64,000 nucleotides of DNA from Phormidesmis priestleyi Ana (GTDB lineage: Bacteria > Cyanobacteriota > Cyanobacteriia > Phormidesmidales > Phormidesmidaceae), in assembly GCA_001314865.1 (NCBI GenBank), contig LJZR01000022.1, forward strand, positions 1-64,000, written 5' to 3'. Positions within the stretch are counted from its first letter, which is position 1, and each line of letters begins with the position of its first letter. Under the pieces are notes generated by a model. The model saw only the letters and a list, made by a program, of their open reading frames with translations. It did not search any database and had not been told where the DNA came from. Shown here piece by piece: positions 28,587-37,662 of this stretch. Made by a program: the position numbers and the translations under genes.

Positions 28587-29014
28587 CACTTAGAACAAAT
28601 TCCATACAGAGTTAGCTGACAGTCTAAAACCTGGTAACCAGATGTTTCGGCGGTTTTTTTGCCGATTTCAGAGATAGAAGACTCAGAAAATTCCAGCGTT
28701 TGATTGCAATGTACGCACACCAGATGGTGGTGATCAAGCATAGGACGATTGAGTTCGTAGTGTTTGTGTCCTTCGGCTAGTTCTAGCTCTCTTAGCAGTC
28801 CCATATAAACCATTAGGTGAAGTGTCCTATAAACCGTAGATAAGCTGATATGCTCGCCATCTTCCTCCAATGCCTGATGGAGGTTTTCTGCACTTAAATG
28901 CTCGCCTTGAGTGAGCGCCATAAATATCCTTAAAACCTTCTGACGCTGCGGAGTCGAGCGGAATCCTCTGGCGTTTAGCTCATGTTTAAGGGCCGTATCG
29001 GACAGAAAGGTCAC
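28562..29014 (-). CDS. fur: Ferric uptake regulator (FurA-like)
   Basis: The 150-residue metalloregulator (GTG start) has an N-terminal winged helix (RGFRSTPQRQKVLRIFM, HLSAENLHQAL, ISLSTVYRTLHLMVYMGLL), then the metal/dimer part LDHHHLVCVHC and ICSKC (two Cys-x-x-Cys pairs). The ELELAEGHKHYELN linker is close to cyanobacterial FurA rather than Zur or PerR. With Fe(II) it represses iron-uptake and some photosynthetic genes. A candidate Fur box lies 20 nt before its start, suggesting autoregulation. The 3' ends of this gene and the convergent 27519 gene overlap by 25 bp. Confidence 0.93.
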   Translation of the reverse strand: MTFLSDTALKHELNARGFRSTPQRQKVLRIFMALTQGEHLSAENLHQALEEDGEHISLSTVYRTLHLMVYMGLLRELELAEGHKHYELNRPMLDHHHLVCVHCNQTLEFSESSISEIGKKTAETSGYQVLDCQLTLYGICSKCYMPEART

Positions 29015-29461
29015 AACCTTATTTCCTTTTCAAGTTAGTAATCATTCTTATTTAGAATCCTTGAAAAAGTCAAGCTATTCATGAAAATAAGGTTCTGAAG
29101 TAGTATGTTTTCCTTTCAGTTAAAGCATTTCAGCCTTTATGGAGTACAGGTCAACTGATCTAAGCTTATAGGAATATATTTTAATAGCGGATTTAAAGCG
29201 GCTCTTGCTAAGGACACCGCGTAAAAAATACCTGCTTACAGTTCGGCATGGTGTCGCAGGGGGCATTTAATGAAAATATATGTCAATTGATTTTATTCCG
29301 AGCTTTCCCAAACAGTGTCGATTGGCGTTGTTTTGTGGGTGCTAATTTTGCCTAAGTTCTGAAACATAAGCATTTCAGCATTGATTTTGTAAGATGTTCG
29401 CAGTAATATTGGTGGGAGCCTTTCCCGATTAAGGATGGTGCCCGATTAAGGATGGTGTTTA
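29015..29461. other. Divergent intergenic region between fur and a small membrane-protein gene
   Basis: Besides the candidate Fur box, there is an inverted repeat AACCTTATTT (29015-29025 region) / AAATAAGGTT (29083-29092 region) about 60 nt apart. A direct repeat cccgattaaggatggtg occurs twice (29424-29457), the second copy supplying AAGGA as the ribosome site for the 29462 gene. No RNA gene is recognised. Confidence 0.5.
29034..29052 (-). promoter_or_regulatory. Candidate Fur box upstream of fur
   Basis: The minus-strand 19-mer AATAAGAATGATTACTAAC matches 12 of 19 positions of the classical box GATAATGATAATCATTATC (my own alignment). It lies 20-38 nt upstream of the GTG. The score is moderate in AT-rich DNA. 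Confidence 0.4.
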
Positions 29462-29839
29462 ATGAACGATGTCGGTTTCGACCCTACTCGCTGGAGCTAT
29501 TGGCTGCTGATAGTTTGCTTTATTGGCGTATCGACTTGGGGATTGTATCTATCTTGGCAGTGGGCCTCAGAAATTCGCTCACAAGCTGACTTAAAAAGAA
29601 AGCGAGCTAAGCTGGCTCGCCGGCTGATGGTGGAAATGCACGGCATGTCTTACTGTTCGCCTAAGAACAAGCAAGTGCATAAAGACATGGGCATTACAAA
29701 ATCAAGGCGTGATCCATCCTTTGAAAATCGGGAAGATCGCACTGGTAACGCTTACTCTGGTAGGAGAAGTGGGCAACCCCAACGTACGGGCTATGAAGAA
29801 ATAACACCCGGCTACTTAAAGGAGTCTCAAAGCGAATAG
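29462..29839 (+). CDS. Small single-span membrane protein of unknown function
   Basis: The 125-residue protein has one membrane helix (about 14-32, YWLLIVCFIGVSTWGLYLS), then a basic stretch (SQADLKRKRAKLARRLM) that predicts a cytosolic C-terminus by the positive-inside rule. The tail is polar and probably disordered. I recognise no family. AAGGATGG about 10 nt upstream of the ATG supports the start. Confidence 0.6.
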   Translation: MNDVGFDPTRWSYWLLIVCFIGVSTWGLYLSWQWASEIRSQADLKRKRAKLARRLMVEMHGMSYCSPKNKQVHKDMGITKSRRDPSFENREDRTGNAYSGRRSGQPQRTGYEEITPGYLKESQSE

Positions 29840-29911
29840 CCTTTTATAGCCTTTTCGGGAAAGTGCTTTTTAATTCTTTCTTTAAGCTGTTTTTCCAAGC
29901 TATTTTTTCGA

Positions 29912-30622
29912 TTATTTCTTGAGCTGTTTGTCTTGCACTATTTTTTGAACGATGGCAATACCTGACTCGCATGTGACCTGGCTATAGCTGCCGCCGGGAA
30001 TAGTCACAAGGTGAGGGCCCGCTTTACAGCGTTTTAGGCAGCCTATAGCGCGAACAGTAATAGTGTTTTGAGACGGGTGAGTTGTTGGAAAGGCTTGTGC
30101 GATCGCCCCACTCACTGCCGAACTCCCCCGCTGACGACAGCTAGAACCATGACATACCAGTACTTGAACTGACTGGCTACTAGCTATAGACGGTTCGAGC
30201 TTAGACGGTTCGAGCTTAGACGGTTCGAGCTTAGACGGTTCAATCGGCTTTATCTGAGGGGCGGCAGACAGCTTCGAAATTTCAGTCGCTTGCCATTCTA
30301 GCTGCCCGCTATGCCGGTTCACGATTTGCTTGCCCACTACCCTGATCCAGTCTTGAGGGATCAAGTAGCGGTACATCATGCGGCGTAAATCTTTGCTGAG
30401 CAAGATTGGCTGAGCTTGGGACTGCTGAGCTTGAGACTGTTGAGCTTGAGACTCTACCTGAGGCTGTATCACCTCTACAGAAATCCTTTGGTAAGGAGAC
30501 TTTTCTCCGGGTAAAAATGAGAGAAAGCGTCCTTGCAGGCAAAAGTGAACGGTGCTGCTGCTATTACCGATGTTTGTACCGATGTTTATACCGATGTTTG
30601 CCTGATCTGTTGCGATCGCCAT
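29912..30622 (-). CDS. Thioredoxin-like [2Fe-2S] ferredoxin-domain protein
   Basis: The 236-residue protein has an N-terminal ~100-residue part without clear family (VHFCLQGRFLSFLPGEKSPY, a possible small beta domain), then a linker of Glu-Pro-Ser-Lys-Leu repeats, then a thioredoxin-like 2Fe-2S domain from about 150. The four expected cluster ligands are the Cys-x4-Cys of VCHGSSCRQRG and the Cys-x3-Cys of AIGCLKRCKAGP. Such domains transfer electrons, as in NuoE and HoxE-like modules; the partner is unknown. Two 15-nt repeats lie in the gene (30187-30240 and 30411-30455). A candidate Fur box lies upstream. Confidence 0.8.
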   Translation of the reverse strand: MAIATDQANIGINIGTNIGNSSSTVHFCLQGRFLSFLPGEKSPYQRISVEVIQPQVESQAQQSQAQQSQAQPILLSKDLRRMMYRYLIPQDWIRVVGKQIVNRHSGQLEWQATEISKLSAAPQIKPIEPSKLEPSKLEPSKLEPSIASSQSVQVLVCHGSSCRQRGSSAVSGAIAQAFPTTHPSQNTITVRAIGCLKRCKAGPHLVTIPGGSYSQVTCESGIAIVQKIVQDKQLKK

Positions 30623-30685
30623 GTGAGCCGGGCACTCAGCCTTACCAAAACTAAATGCCTTCTATCTTAGCGCCATTTTAAGATC

Positions 30686-30704
30686 CTTATTGAGAATTAT
30701 TCTG
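30686..30704 (-). promoter_or_regulatory. Weak candidate Fur box upstream of the 2Fe-2S gene
   Basis: The minus-strand CAGAATAATTCTCAATAAG matches 11 of 19 positions of the classical box and lies 64-82 nt before the ATG at 30622. It is listed because it falls between two better candidates; alone it would not be convincing. Confidence 0.25.
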
Positions 30705-31035
30705 TTAAGTCTCCTGTCAAAGCTCCTGTCAAAGCTCCTGTCAAAGCTCTATGAATACCTATGAACTTTTCTTCGATTCAGTAGCACCGCTGGCCCCAGC
30801 ATTCAATTCAGCTACGCCTTCTTCCCGCTTAATCCTTAAACAGATAAGGATCTTAGAATTGAGCGATCCCGATTGATAACGCTGGCAAAACTTTCTTGAC
30901 ATTAATTATCAACTAAGGGTATAAATAAGCATATGAGAAACAGTCTCATTGTATAAGCCATTAACTCAGGGTTAGCTAATGGATCTACATAGCTGTCTAG
31001 TAATGTTATCTAGTCGCTGGCTATCAGGAAAAAGC

Positions 31036-31070
31036 AAAAAAGCAGCTAACCGCTGACGGCTGCTGCTTTT
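31036..31070 (-). terminator. Rho-independent-like terminator of dps
   Basis: Read on the minus strand, AAAAGCAGC pairs with GCTGCTTTT (stem 9 bp, 31038-31046 with 31062-31070) and is followed by six T. It lies about 120 nt after the dps stop. The A-rich opposite side makes it potentially bidirectional. Confidence 0.65.
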
Positions 31071-31187
31071 AAACACGATAAATACTTGGATGAGACTTTG
31101 GTGTTGTGAATCAGAATTTACCGATGGCCAAGCACCAATGGCCAAGCACCGATGGCTGAGCTTAGTTTAGATGCCTAGTCTACAACC

Positions 31188-31724
31188 CTAATTTAACTGT
31201 ACCAACGTATCGGAGACGAGAAAATGATTTAAATGGTAAGCGCGTTCTTCGGTCTTTAGCAAAATGCCTTCATATAGATGCCGAGTCGCTCTATCTCCTA
31301 AGCTTTCTGCTTGCGACGCATTGCGTCGTAATACCTGAATAATCGCTTGTTCGGCCCTTAGGTCGTTTTCAACCATCTGGCGGCAGCCGTAAATACCGTC
31401 CGGCTCCTGCTCAAAGCAGCACAGTTTAGCAAGTGTCGCAAAGCTCGCAGCTGGTACGCCGCCAAGTCCATCTAGGCGCTCGCCAACATCATGCACATGT
31501 CCTTTCGTGGCATCGTAGCTTTCTTCAAAAAACTGATGTAGCTGATAAAATTCAGCACCCTCAACTACAAAGTGATGCTTTTGATATTGAACGTAGATGC
31601 CTTGCATGCTGGCAAGTACGATGTTCAGTCCTTCACAAACGGGCTCTGTAACAGATTTTTCTAGCAGGATAGCGTTGTCGCCAACCTGTCCAAAAGGGGT
31701 AATGACAGCAGTTGAAGTAACCAT
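31188..31724 (-). CDS. dps: Dps-family ferritin-like protein
   Basis: The ATG at 31724 gives 178 residues (usual for Dps); an upstream in-frame start at 31784 adds 20 residues. The ferritin-like four-helix bundle shows [28 protein letters not shown] followed by [16 protein letters not shown], the inter-subunit ferroxidase site with His, Asp and Glu. C-terminal helices follow ([32 protein letters not shown]). Dps dodecamers oxidise Fe(II) with peroxide and store iron. Upstream is the best candidate Fur box of the window. Confidence 0.92.
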   Translation of the reverse strand: MVTSTAVITPFGQVGDNAILLEKSVTEPVCEGLNIVLASMQGIYVQYQKHHFVVEGAEFYQLHQFFEESYDATKGHVHDVGERLDGLGGVPAASFATLAKLCCFEQEPDGIYGCRQMVENDLRAEQAIIQVLRRNASQAESLGDRATRHLYEGILLKTEERAYHLNHFLVSDTLVQLN

Positions 31725-32255
31725 ATTGTTCAATCCTTTATCTCGGTCGATGAGCCTAGTATAGTCGCTTATTGAGAAACCCACATGCCTTAAAAATCAA
31801 TGTTTTCCCCCTATAGACTGATATATATTCTCATTAACTTATGCATCTGATGTACTTGCTGTATCCGCTAATTAATCCGCTTATTTAGTACTACGTCAGC
31901 ATTACACCACACTCTGTTGCCATGACCATTATCGTGGCCTGGCTAAACCTTGAGCAAAGCGCTATTGAAATTACCTTCTAGTTAAAGTCACTATTTATAT
32001 TTGCAACGGGTAACCATTTACTTGGTCTTTTCAGTTTTGCTTATCAATCTTAATAGAAGATCTTCTCACTAATTTTATTTAAGCGTTTATGCCATGGTCA
32101 ACTGATCCTCACTCAATCCTCGCTCAATCCTCTGTTGGCCGCATACATTTGAAAAAGCAATGATTCTCCGCTTTCTTACTATTTGAAAATAATTTCTATT
32201 TGTCTTTTTCTTAGTCATTTGCTCAGTCATTTTGTTATCCGGAGATTTTAGTTAA
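31725..32255. other. Divergent intergenic region between dps and the 32256 gene
   Basis: AT-rich DNA. Apart from the candidate Fur box I see only a short duplication (tcctcactcaatcctcgctcaatcctc, 32105-32131) and no RNA gene or coding frame. Confidence 0.5.
31820..31838 (-). promoter_or_regulatory. Candidate Fur box upstream of dps
   Basis: The minus-strand GTTAATGAGAATATATATC matches 14 of 19 positions of GATAATGATAATCATTATC and lies 96-114 nt before the dps ATG. A PerR-type regulator could recognise a similar site. Confidence 0.45.
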
Positions 32256-32576
32256 GTGCTCATGTCTAATTCTGTATTTTCTGGTTTCACCTCTGGTTCT
32301 GCGTCGTCTTCCCATGAGTCAGCAACCCCAACGTTAGATGAACTCACTAACATTACCGTGTGCTGTGAAGATCGTTGGCAGGTGTATCACCGTCTGCAAG
32401 AGCTAGATATTAGCTGTCAATGCAGTAGCTTTGAGCCTTTACAAGTCACGATTAAAACAGCCTCAGAGGCAATTCAGCTATGGAGCATTGTCAAGCGCGT
32501 GTCTCAGCCACAACAAAGCCTCATTAGGGACTTAACAGTAAGCTGGCAATTACCCTGCTATCGGGCCAATACCTAG
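32256..32576 (+). CDS. Small conserved cyanobacterial protein of unknown function
   Basis: The 106-residue protein has a Ser-rich N-terminus, then [41 protein letters not shown]. The VYHRLQEL...IQLWSVV pattern is familiar from small conserved cyanobacterial proteins, but no function is known to me. GGAG at 32241 is 11 nt before the GTG (32256); the ATG at 32262 is also possible. The 3' end overlaps the convergent fructokinase gene by 4 nt. Confidence 0.7.
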   Translation: MLMSNSVFSGFTSGSASSSHESATPTLDELTNITVCCEDRWQVYHRLQELDISCQCSSFEPLQVTIKTASEAIQLWSIVKRVSQPQQSLIRDLTVSWQLPCYRANT

Positions 32577-33466
32577 CTTGCGGCCTGCTGTGCCAAAACA
32601 AAAGCGCCTAAAATTCCTGCCTGGCCGCCTAGTTTGGGTGGCACGATATAGTCAGCGATATTGTCGGTAATTTGCGGCACGTTTATATAGTCATTCAGCT
32701 TTTTGCGTACCTGCTCGCGCACCTGCGAAAAAAGCTGTTTTTGCTCCATTACGCCGCCGCCGATCACAATTCGTTCGGGCGAAAGCATCAAAATAAAGTT
32801 CACTAAGCCTGTTGCTAAATAGTTCGCTTCCAATGCCCAAGCCGGATGGTCATCGGGCAGTGAAGCGCCCTTTTGCTGCCATCGTTGCTCTATCGCAAAG
32901 CCGGAAGCTAAGCCTTCTAGGCAGTCTTGATGAAAAGGACAGCAGCCTAAAAAAGGATCTACCGACAGGTCATGCGGAATTAAGATATGGCCCATTTCTG
33001 GATGCAGTAGGCCGTGAATGGGTTTGCCGCCGACCAAGCCACCGCCACCAATCCCAGTGCCCACTGTAAGATAGATGAAAGTCTCTAAGCCTTGAGCATT
33101 TCCCCACTGGTGCTCGCCTAACGCAGCCGCGTTGACATCGGTATCAAACCCAACGGGTACTTTTAGCTCACGCTTAATGACACCTGCAAAATCAATTTGC
33201 TGCCAGGCAGGTTTGGGTGTGTCTAAAAACCAGCCGAAGGTATTAGAGTGGGTTCGCACATCTACCGGGCCAAAAGCGCCAATGCCAATAGCCGCCATAT
33301 CGCCTTCTTTTTCGGTTTGCTGACGGAAAAAGCTAATGACCTGAGCGAGTGTTTCTTGAGGCGTTGTTGTGGGGATTCGGGCAGTTGCTCGGATGTCATC
33401 GGGGCCAGTGCCCACTGCGCATACAAATTTAGTGCCACCTGCTTCAATTCCGCCTAAAAGTGCCAT
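32573..33466 (-). CDS. ROK-family fructokinase
   Basis: The 297-residue ATP-dependent sugar kinase has [15 protein letters not shown] (phosphate loop), [15 protein letters not shown] with the sugar-binding Asp, [12 protein letters not shown], and [12 protein letters not shown] with the catalytic-site His/Glu. The Zn module typical of bacterial fructokinases follows ([15 protein letters not shown], Cys-Cys/His/Cys). It phosphorylates fructose to fructose-6-phosphate, probably from sucrose breakdown. No sucrose gene is adjacent. Confidence 0.92.
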   Translation of the reverse strand: MALLGGIEAGGTKFVCAVGTGPDDIRATARIPTTTPQETLAQVISFFRQQTEKEGDMAAIGIGAFGPVDVRTHSNTFGWFLDTPKPAWQQIDFAGVIKRELKVPVGFDTDVNAAALGEHQWGNAQGLETFIYLTVGTGIGGGGLVGGKPIHGLLHPEMGHILIPHDLSVDPFLGCCPFHQDCLEGLASGFAIEQRWQQKGASLPDDHPAWALEANYLATGLVNFILMLSPERIVIGGGVMEQKQLFSQVREQVRKKLNDYINVPQITDNIADYIVPPKLGGQAGILGAFVLAQQAAS

Positions 33467-33661
33467 GCTGTTTTCTCTGGATGGGGCTTTTTTCTTACCT
33501 AGCTGGCTAAACGAGCCGTATTCTGAATTTTTCGATTTTACTCCGAGCAGTCTCTTCTTAGCGGATAATTCCTTATGAGGTTGAGCGGGCGATCGCGTAT
33601 GATTTAATTCTAAGGATACAGGACAATTTTTGTCTTATCTTCTGTTTTATCAATAGCGGCT

Positions 33662-34153
33662 ATGTTTTACTGCAATCGAATCTTCTCTTTGAGTTTTTCG
33701 CTGGCCGCAGCGGCTGCTTTCAGCCTCCTCACTGCCTGTTCTACATTTCCTTCTACCACTTCAGATGTTTCTACCACGTCAGATGTTTCTGCCACGTCAG
33801 ATGTTTCTACCACGTCAGATGTTTCTAAGCCCGCAACGCCAAGTCCTCAGGGTGCGGTCACACAGCCTATTAATGAGTCTAACGTGAGCGAGATGGCTGA
33901 GCTGATCATTCAAATAAAGGATCAGATTCAAATGGGTGAATATGACACGGCCAAAGCGACCTTCGAGAAGATTGAAAAAACATGGGAAAGTACGAAGGGA
34001 GGTGTTCAAGCCCATAATCAGCCTGCCTTTAACGCAATTATTGTGCATTTAGAAAATATCAAAAAGGGCTTGGAAAAGAGCCCGCAAAACGTTGCTAATC
34101 TTCTCAGTGACTTAACGCTGCTCGAAACAGTAGTGTACCGTTTATCTCAGTAG
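33662..34153 (+). CDS. Lipoprotein with helical domain of unknown function
   Basis: The 163-residue protein has a lipoprotein signal ending in FSLLTAC (Cys26), then four in-frame copies of Thr-Thr-Ser-Asp-Val-Ser (18-nt units, 33752-33827) as a spacer. A helical part follows (MAELIIQIKDQIQMGEYDTAKATFEKIEKTWESTK, HLENIKKGLE, LLSDLTLLETVVYRLS) that resembles DUF4363-like periplasmic proteins. This resemblance is weak. It probably sits on the periplasmic face of a membrane. Confidence 0.6.
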   Translation: MFYCNRIFSLSFSLAAAAAFSLLTACSTFPSTTSDVSTTSDVSATSDVSTTSDVSKPATPSPQGAVTQPINESNVSEMAELIIQIKDQIQMGEYDTAKATFEKIEKTWESTKGGVQAHNQPAFNAIIVHLENIKKGLEKSPQNVANLLSDLTLLETVVYRLSQ

Positions 34154-34283
34154 CTATTGTAGACAACGTTTATGTACGAACAAAAGTGGATGCCAGTGAC
34201 AAATGCTATGCTTCTGAAGCGATCGTTAGAAAAGAAAGCATTGAAATAGGATACTGACAGAGGGCATCGTTAAAGCGGGCTAT

Positions 34284-35942
34284 TTACGGTTTTGGGCTCG
34301 GTAGGGGACAGCTAAGTGCTTTAGCATGCTCACTGAACAGCAGATTTTCTCGATAGTCAATGGGGCAGTCAATAACAGCCGGAACGTCTTGCGCGAGAGC
34401 TTCTTTGAGAGTCGGAATGAAATCTGCGGCCGATTCAATTCGGTAGCCTTTGAGGTTCATACTTTCAGCGAATTTAACAAAGTCGGGATTGTTGAACTTA
34501 ATGAAAGCAGAGGCTTGATAGTGAGATTGTTGCTTCCATTCAATAAGGCCGTAGCCGCCGTCGTTAAAGATAATGGTGACGAAAACAGTGCCGATGCGAT
34601 GGGCGGTTTCTAGCTCCTGGCAGTTCATCATGAATCCGCCATCGCCCGTGACGGCAACTACTTTGCGGTTGGGATGTACCAGCTTGGCCGCGATGCCGCC
34701 TGGAATGGCAATTCCCATTGAGGCAAACCCATTAGAGATCAGGCAGGTGTTAGGCTCGGCGCAGTGATAGTGGCGAGCAATCCACATTTTATGGGCACCC
34801 ACATCAGAGATCACAATGTCTTCAGGCGCGAGTACCTGACGCAAGTCGTATAGTAGCTTTTGGGGTTTGATTGGAAATCCCGTATCTGTCGCATATTGGT
34901 CGTAGTTTTGCTGCATATCAGCGCGGAGATTGGCAAACTGTGGATGGATGGTTTCACTCTCTGCTTTGTTCATTTTTTGAGAGATTTCATCTAAGGCATC
35001 GGAAATATCGCCGATTACTTCAACGGTCGGAATATAGCTGCTGTCAATTTCAGCGGCGGTTGGAGAGATATGCACAATGGGCAAATGACCCTGAGGGTTC
35101 CATTTTTTGGGGCTGTATTCAATTAGGTCGTAGCCGATGGCTATAATCAGGTCGCTTTCATCTACGGCGCAGGCGATGTAGTCGCGCTGCTGAAGACCGA
35201 CTGTCCAGAGCGATCGCGCGTCCCGATAGTCTATGACGCCCTTTCCCATAAAGGTATTGGTCACTGCAATGCCAAACTTGGTGGCAAAGCGGCGAATCGC
35301 GTCACTAGCCCGATTGCGAATCGCGCCGTTGCCTACCAAAATCATCGGTTTTGTGGCTTGATCAATCGCGGCAGCTGCCTGATCCAAACTCTCTATTGAG
35401 GCCACGGAAGGCTCGGGAAGATTAACCCGCAAGGGCTCTCCCATTGCAGCCATATCGGCCACGTTCTCGGGGAGGTCAATATGCACGGCTCCAGGGGGCT
35501 CATTTTGGGCCAGCTTAAAGGCCTTACGAACAATTTCAGCGGTGTTACTGGGCTGTACTACCTGTTTGTTCCACTTAGTCACGGGCGCAAACATGGCCAC
35601 TAGGTCTAAATACTGATGAGATTCAATATGCATTCGATCGGTGCCGACTTGCCCCGTAATGGCCACTAGCGGCGCCCGGTCTAAATTGGCATCGGCGACG
35701 CCCGTCATTAAGTTGGTTGCGCCTGGGCCCAGGGTTGAAAGGCACACGCCTGCTTTGCCCGTTAACCGGCCATATACATCGGCCATAAACGCCGCGCCTT
35801 GCTCGTGCCGGGTGGTAATGAACTTAATAGAAGAGTGTTTTAAGGCCTGAAGCAGCTGTAAATTTTCTTCTCCAGGGAGGCCAAAAATATATTCTACGCC
35901 TTCGTTTTCTAGGCAGCGGACGAGCAGTTCAGCAGTATTCAT
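34284..35942 (-). CDS. 2-oxoglutarate decarboxylase (ThDP enzyme, acetolactate-synthase fold)
   Basis: The 552-residue ThDP enzyme has PGEENL, the cofactor-activating Glu47 (TTRHEQGAAFMADVYGR) and the ThDP/Mg motif GDGGFMMNCQELE...NDGGYG. By family alone it reads as an acetolactate synthase large subunit. It lies 22 nt downstream of SSADH on the same strand, the arrangement of SynPCC7002_A2770/A2771, which Zhang and Bryant (2011) showed to be 2-oxoglutarate decarboxylase and SSADH. Its N-terminus also agrees with that protein as I remember it. It would convert 2-oxoglutarate to succinic semialdehyde and CO2, replacing 2-oxoglutarate dehydrogenase. No regulatory subunit is adjacent. A second ATG three bases upstream (35945) is equivalent. 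Confidence 0.85.
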   Translation of the reverse strand: MNTAELLVRCLENEGVEYIFGLPGEENLQLLQALKHSSIKFITTRHEQGAAFMADVYGRLTGKAGVCLSTLGPGATNLMTGVADANLDRAPLVAITGQVGTDRMHIESHQYLDLVAMFAPVTKWNKQVVQPSNTAEIVRKAFKLAQNEPPGAVHIDLPENVADMAAMGEPLRVNLPEPSVASIESLDQAAAAIDQATKPMILVGNGAIRNRASDAIRRFATKFGIAVTNTFMGKGVIDYRDARSLWTVGLQQRDYIACAVDESDLIIAIGYDLIEYSPKKWNPQGHLPIVHISPTAAEIDSSYIPTVEVIGDISDALDEISQKMNKAESETIHPQFANLRADMQQNYDQYATDTGFPIKPQKLLYDLRQVLAPEDIVISDVGAHKMWIARHYHCAEPNTCLISNGFASMGIAIPGGIAAKLVHPNRKVVAVTGDGGFMMNCQELETAHRIGTVFVTIIFNDGGYGLIEWKQQSHYQASAFIKFNNPDFVKFAESMNLKGYRIESAADFIPTLKEALAQDVPAVIDCPIDYRENLLFSEHAKALSCPLPSPKP

Positions 35943-35964
35943 CAATTAGCCCTTCAATTAGCCC

Positions 35965-37356
35965 TTATTTGATCCACACAGATTTAACATTCACAAATTC
36001 CAGTAGGCCATAGCGGGCGAGTTCTCGTCCGTAGCCCGATTGTTTAATCCCGCCAAAGGGCAGTCGTGGATCGGATTTGACTAGGCCGTTGATGAAAACA
36101 GCGCCTGCGTCTAACTGGTTAATGAACTGCTGTTGCTCTACCGGGTCGGTCGTCCAGACGCTGGCACCTAGGCCAAAGGCTGTGTTATTTGCGAGGGCGA
36201 TCGCCTGCGCTATATCTGCCACCCGAAACACCAGCGCCACCGGGCCAAAAAACTCTTCCTGGTCGGCAGGGGTGCCCGGTGGAATGGCTGTAAGAATGGT
36301 CGGTGGGTAAAAGTTGCCTTGCTGAAGTTCGGCGGGCAGCTGCCGTTTGAGCGCGGCAATATCTCCTCCGACTAAGGCCGTTGCGCCCAAGTTCAGACAT
36401 TTTTGCACCTGTGCGTCTAGGTCTTTTAAGATCTCTGGGGTGGCCAAAGGGCCGATATCCGTGTCTGGCTTTAGCGGATCGCCGACTTTTTGCTGAGCAA
36501 ATTTCTCAGCGAATCCGGCTTCAAAGGCGTCGGCAATGTCGCCCACCAAAATAAATCGCTTAGCGGCAATGCAAGACTGGCCGTTGTTGAGCAAGCGAGC
36601 GGTGGTGGCAGTGGCGATCGCCTGCTCCAAATCTGCGCTAGGCAGCACGATGAAGGGATCGCTGCCACCGAGCTCTAGGACGGCTTTTTTGATATGGCGG
36701 GCCGCCGTTTGCGCTACCGCTGCGCCAGCAGGGCCGCTGCCCGTGAGCGTAACCGCTTTTACCCGAGCGTCGGCAATCACAGCCTCTACGGCTGCTGCGC
36801 CGATCAGCAGGGTTTGAAACATGCCGGGTGGAAAGCCCGCCTGCGTAAACAGGGAGGCGATCGCAAGTGCCGACTGCGGCACGTTAGACGCATGCTTGAG
36901 CAGTACTGGATTGCCCGTCATTAGGGCAGGCGCAGCGGCGCGAAACACCTGCCAAAAAGGATAATTCCAGGGCATGACGGCGAGTAGCGGGCCCAATGGC
37001 AAAAAGCGCACATAGCTGTGGCTCGCGTCGGTAGTGGCCGCCTCATCCTGCAAAAAGCCCGCTGCCTCATCGGCATAGTAGCGGCAGACCCAGGCGCATT
37101 TTTCAACTTCAGCGATCGCGCTCTTTAGCGTTTTGCCCATTTCCAGCGTCATTAGTCGAGCCAAAGACTCTTTTTGCTCAAGTAGCAAATCTGCCGATTG
37201 ATGTAGCCAGCGCGATCGCTGATCTAAGTCCACGGTGGCATAGTTCATCCCTGTTTCGTGAGCCAGAGATAGCGCCTCTTCGATCTCTTGGGATGTCAGC
37301 GCTGCATAGCTTTTTAGGGTTTCTCCAGTCGTTGGATTAATGCTCGCAATTGTCAT
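35965..37356 (-). CDS. gabD: Succinate-semialdehyde dehydrogenase (NADP+)
   Basis: The 463-residue aldehyde dehydrogenase oxidises succinic semialdehyde to succinate. The catalytic Cys is Cys262 (NNGQSCIAAKRF), the general base is the Glu of LELGGSDPF, and the cofactor segment is KHASNVPQ with Lys154 and Ser157. These numbers coincide with those I recall for the crystallised Synechococcus PCC 7002 enzyme, in which Ser157 favours NADP+. It is the first gene of an operon with the decarboxylase. The upstream region has short gccgtactttt repeats (37371-37425). Confidence 0.93.
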   Translation of the reverse strand: MTIASINPTTGETLKSYAALTSQEIEEALSLAHETGMNYATVDLDQRSRWLHQSADLLLEQKESLARLMTLEMGKTLKSAIAEVEKCAWVCRYYADEAAGFLQDEAATTDASHSYVRFLPLGPLLAVMPWNYPFWQVFRAAAPALMTGNPVLLKHASNVPQSALAIASLFTQAGFPPGMFQTLLIGAAAVEAVIADARVKAVTLTGSGPAGAAVAQTAARHIKKAVLELGGSDPFIVLPSADLEQAIATATTARLLNNGQSCIAAKRFILVGDIADAFEAGFAEKFAQQKVGDPLKPDTDIGPLATPEILKDLDAQVQKCLNLGATALVGGDIAALKRQLPAELQQGNFYPPTILTAIPPGTPADQEEFFGPVALVFRVADIAQAIALANNTAFGLGASVWTTDPVEQQQFINQLDAGAVFINGLVKSDPRLPFGGIKQSGYGRELARYGLLEFVNVKSVWIK

Positions 37357-37662
37357 AACGCCCCCGTGCCTATGCCGTACTTTTTGCCGTGCTTTTCCTA
37401 TGCCGTACTTTTCCTATCCCGTACCTTTAAATCCTTGCCACATCTCGATACTCACTCAAACAGTCTCTCGTAAGTTCTATCTTTCTTATCGGCAAAGTCA
37501 GCAGTTCGTATAGATTGTTTACTATTGCCTGCATTTCCGGCATTTCTAAGGTGGTACTCTAGTCGCAGCACTAATTCCCCCCTTTGGATTTTGCGCAATC
37601 GTTACTAAAGCGCTACCGTTTAGGCTACTAGGCATATTTTATTTAAACTCTAGATTTATTAC
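37357..37662. other. Divergent promoter region between SSADH and glgX
   Basis: It contains three or four imperfect copies of cctatgccgtactttt (37370-37428) next to the SSADH start. The remainder is AT-rich, probably holding both promoters; no defined box stands out. Confidence 0.5.

Larger units (their letters stand above)
30623..31187. other. 565-bp region without protein genes
   Basis: It holds the weak Fur box (30686), three tandem copies of aaagctcctgtc (30707-30749), a small palindrome gagaaacagtctc (30938-30950) and the dps-side terminator (31036-31070). No frame looks coding. A small RNA could be encoded here, but I see no known family. Confidence 0.5.

Noticed and set aside
30623-32255. 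Search for tRNA, 6S, tmRNA, RNase P or Yfr-type RNAs in the larger gaps
   Set aside because: I saw no cloverleaf or recognisable conserved core; unknown small RNAs cannot be excluded.
34284-35942. Straight assignment as acetolactate synthase large subunit
   Set aside because: The neighbouring SSADH and the match to the characterised PCC 7002 operon make 2-oxoglutarate decarboxylase the better call.
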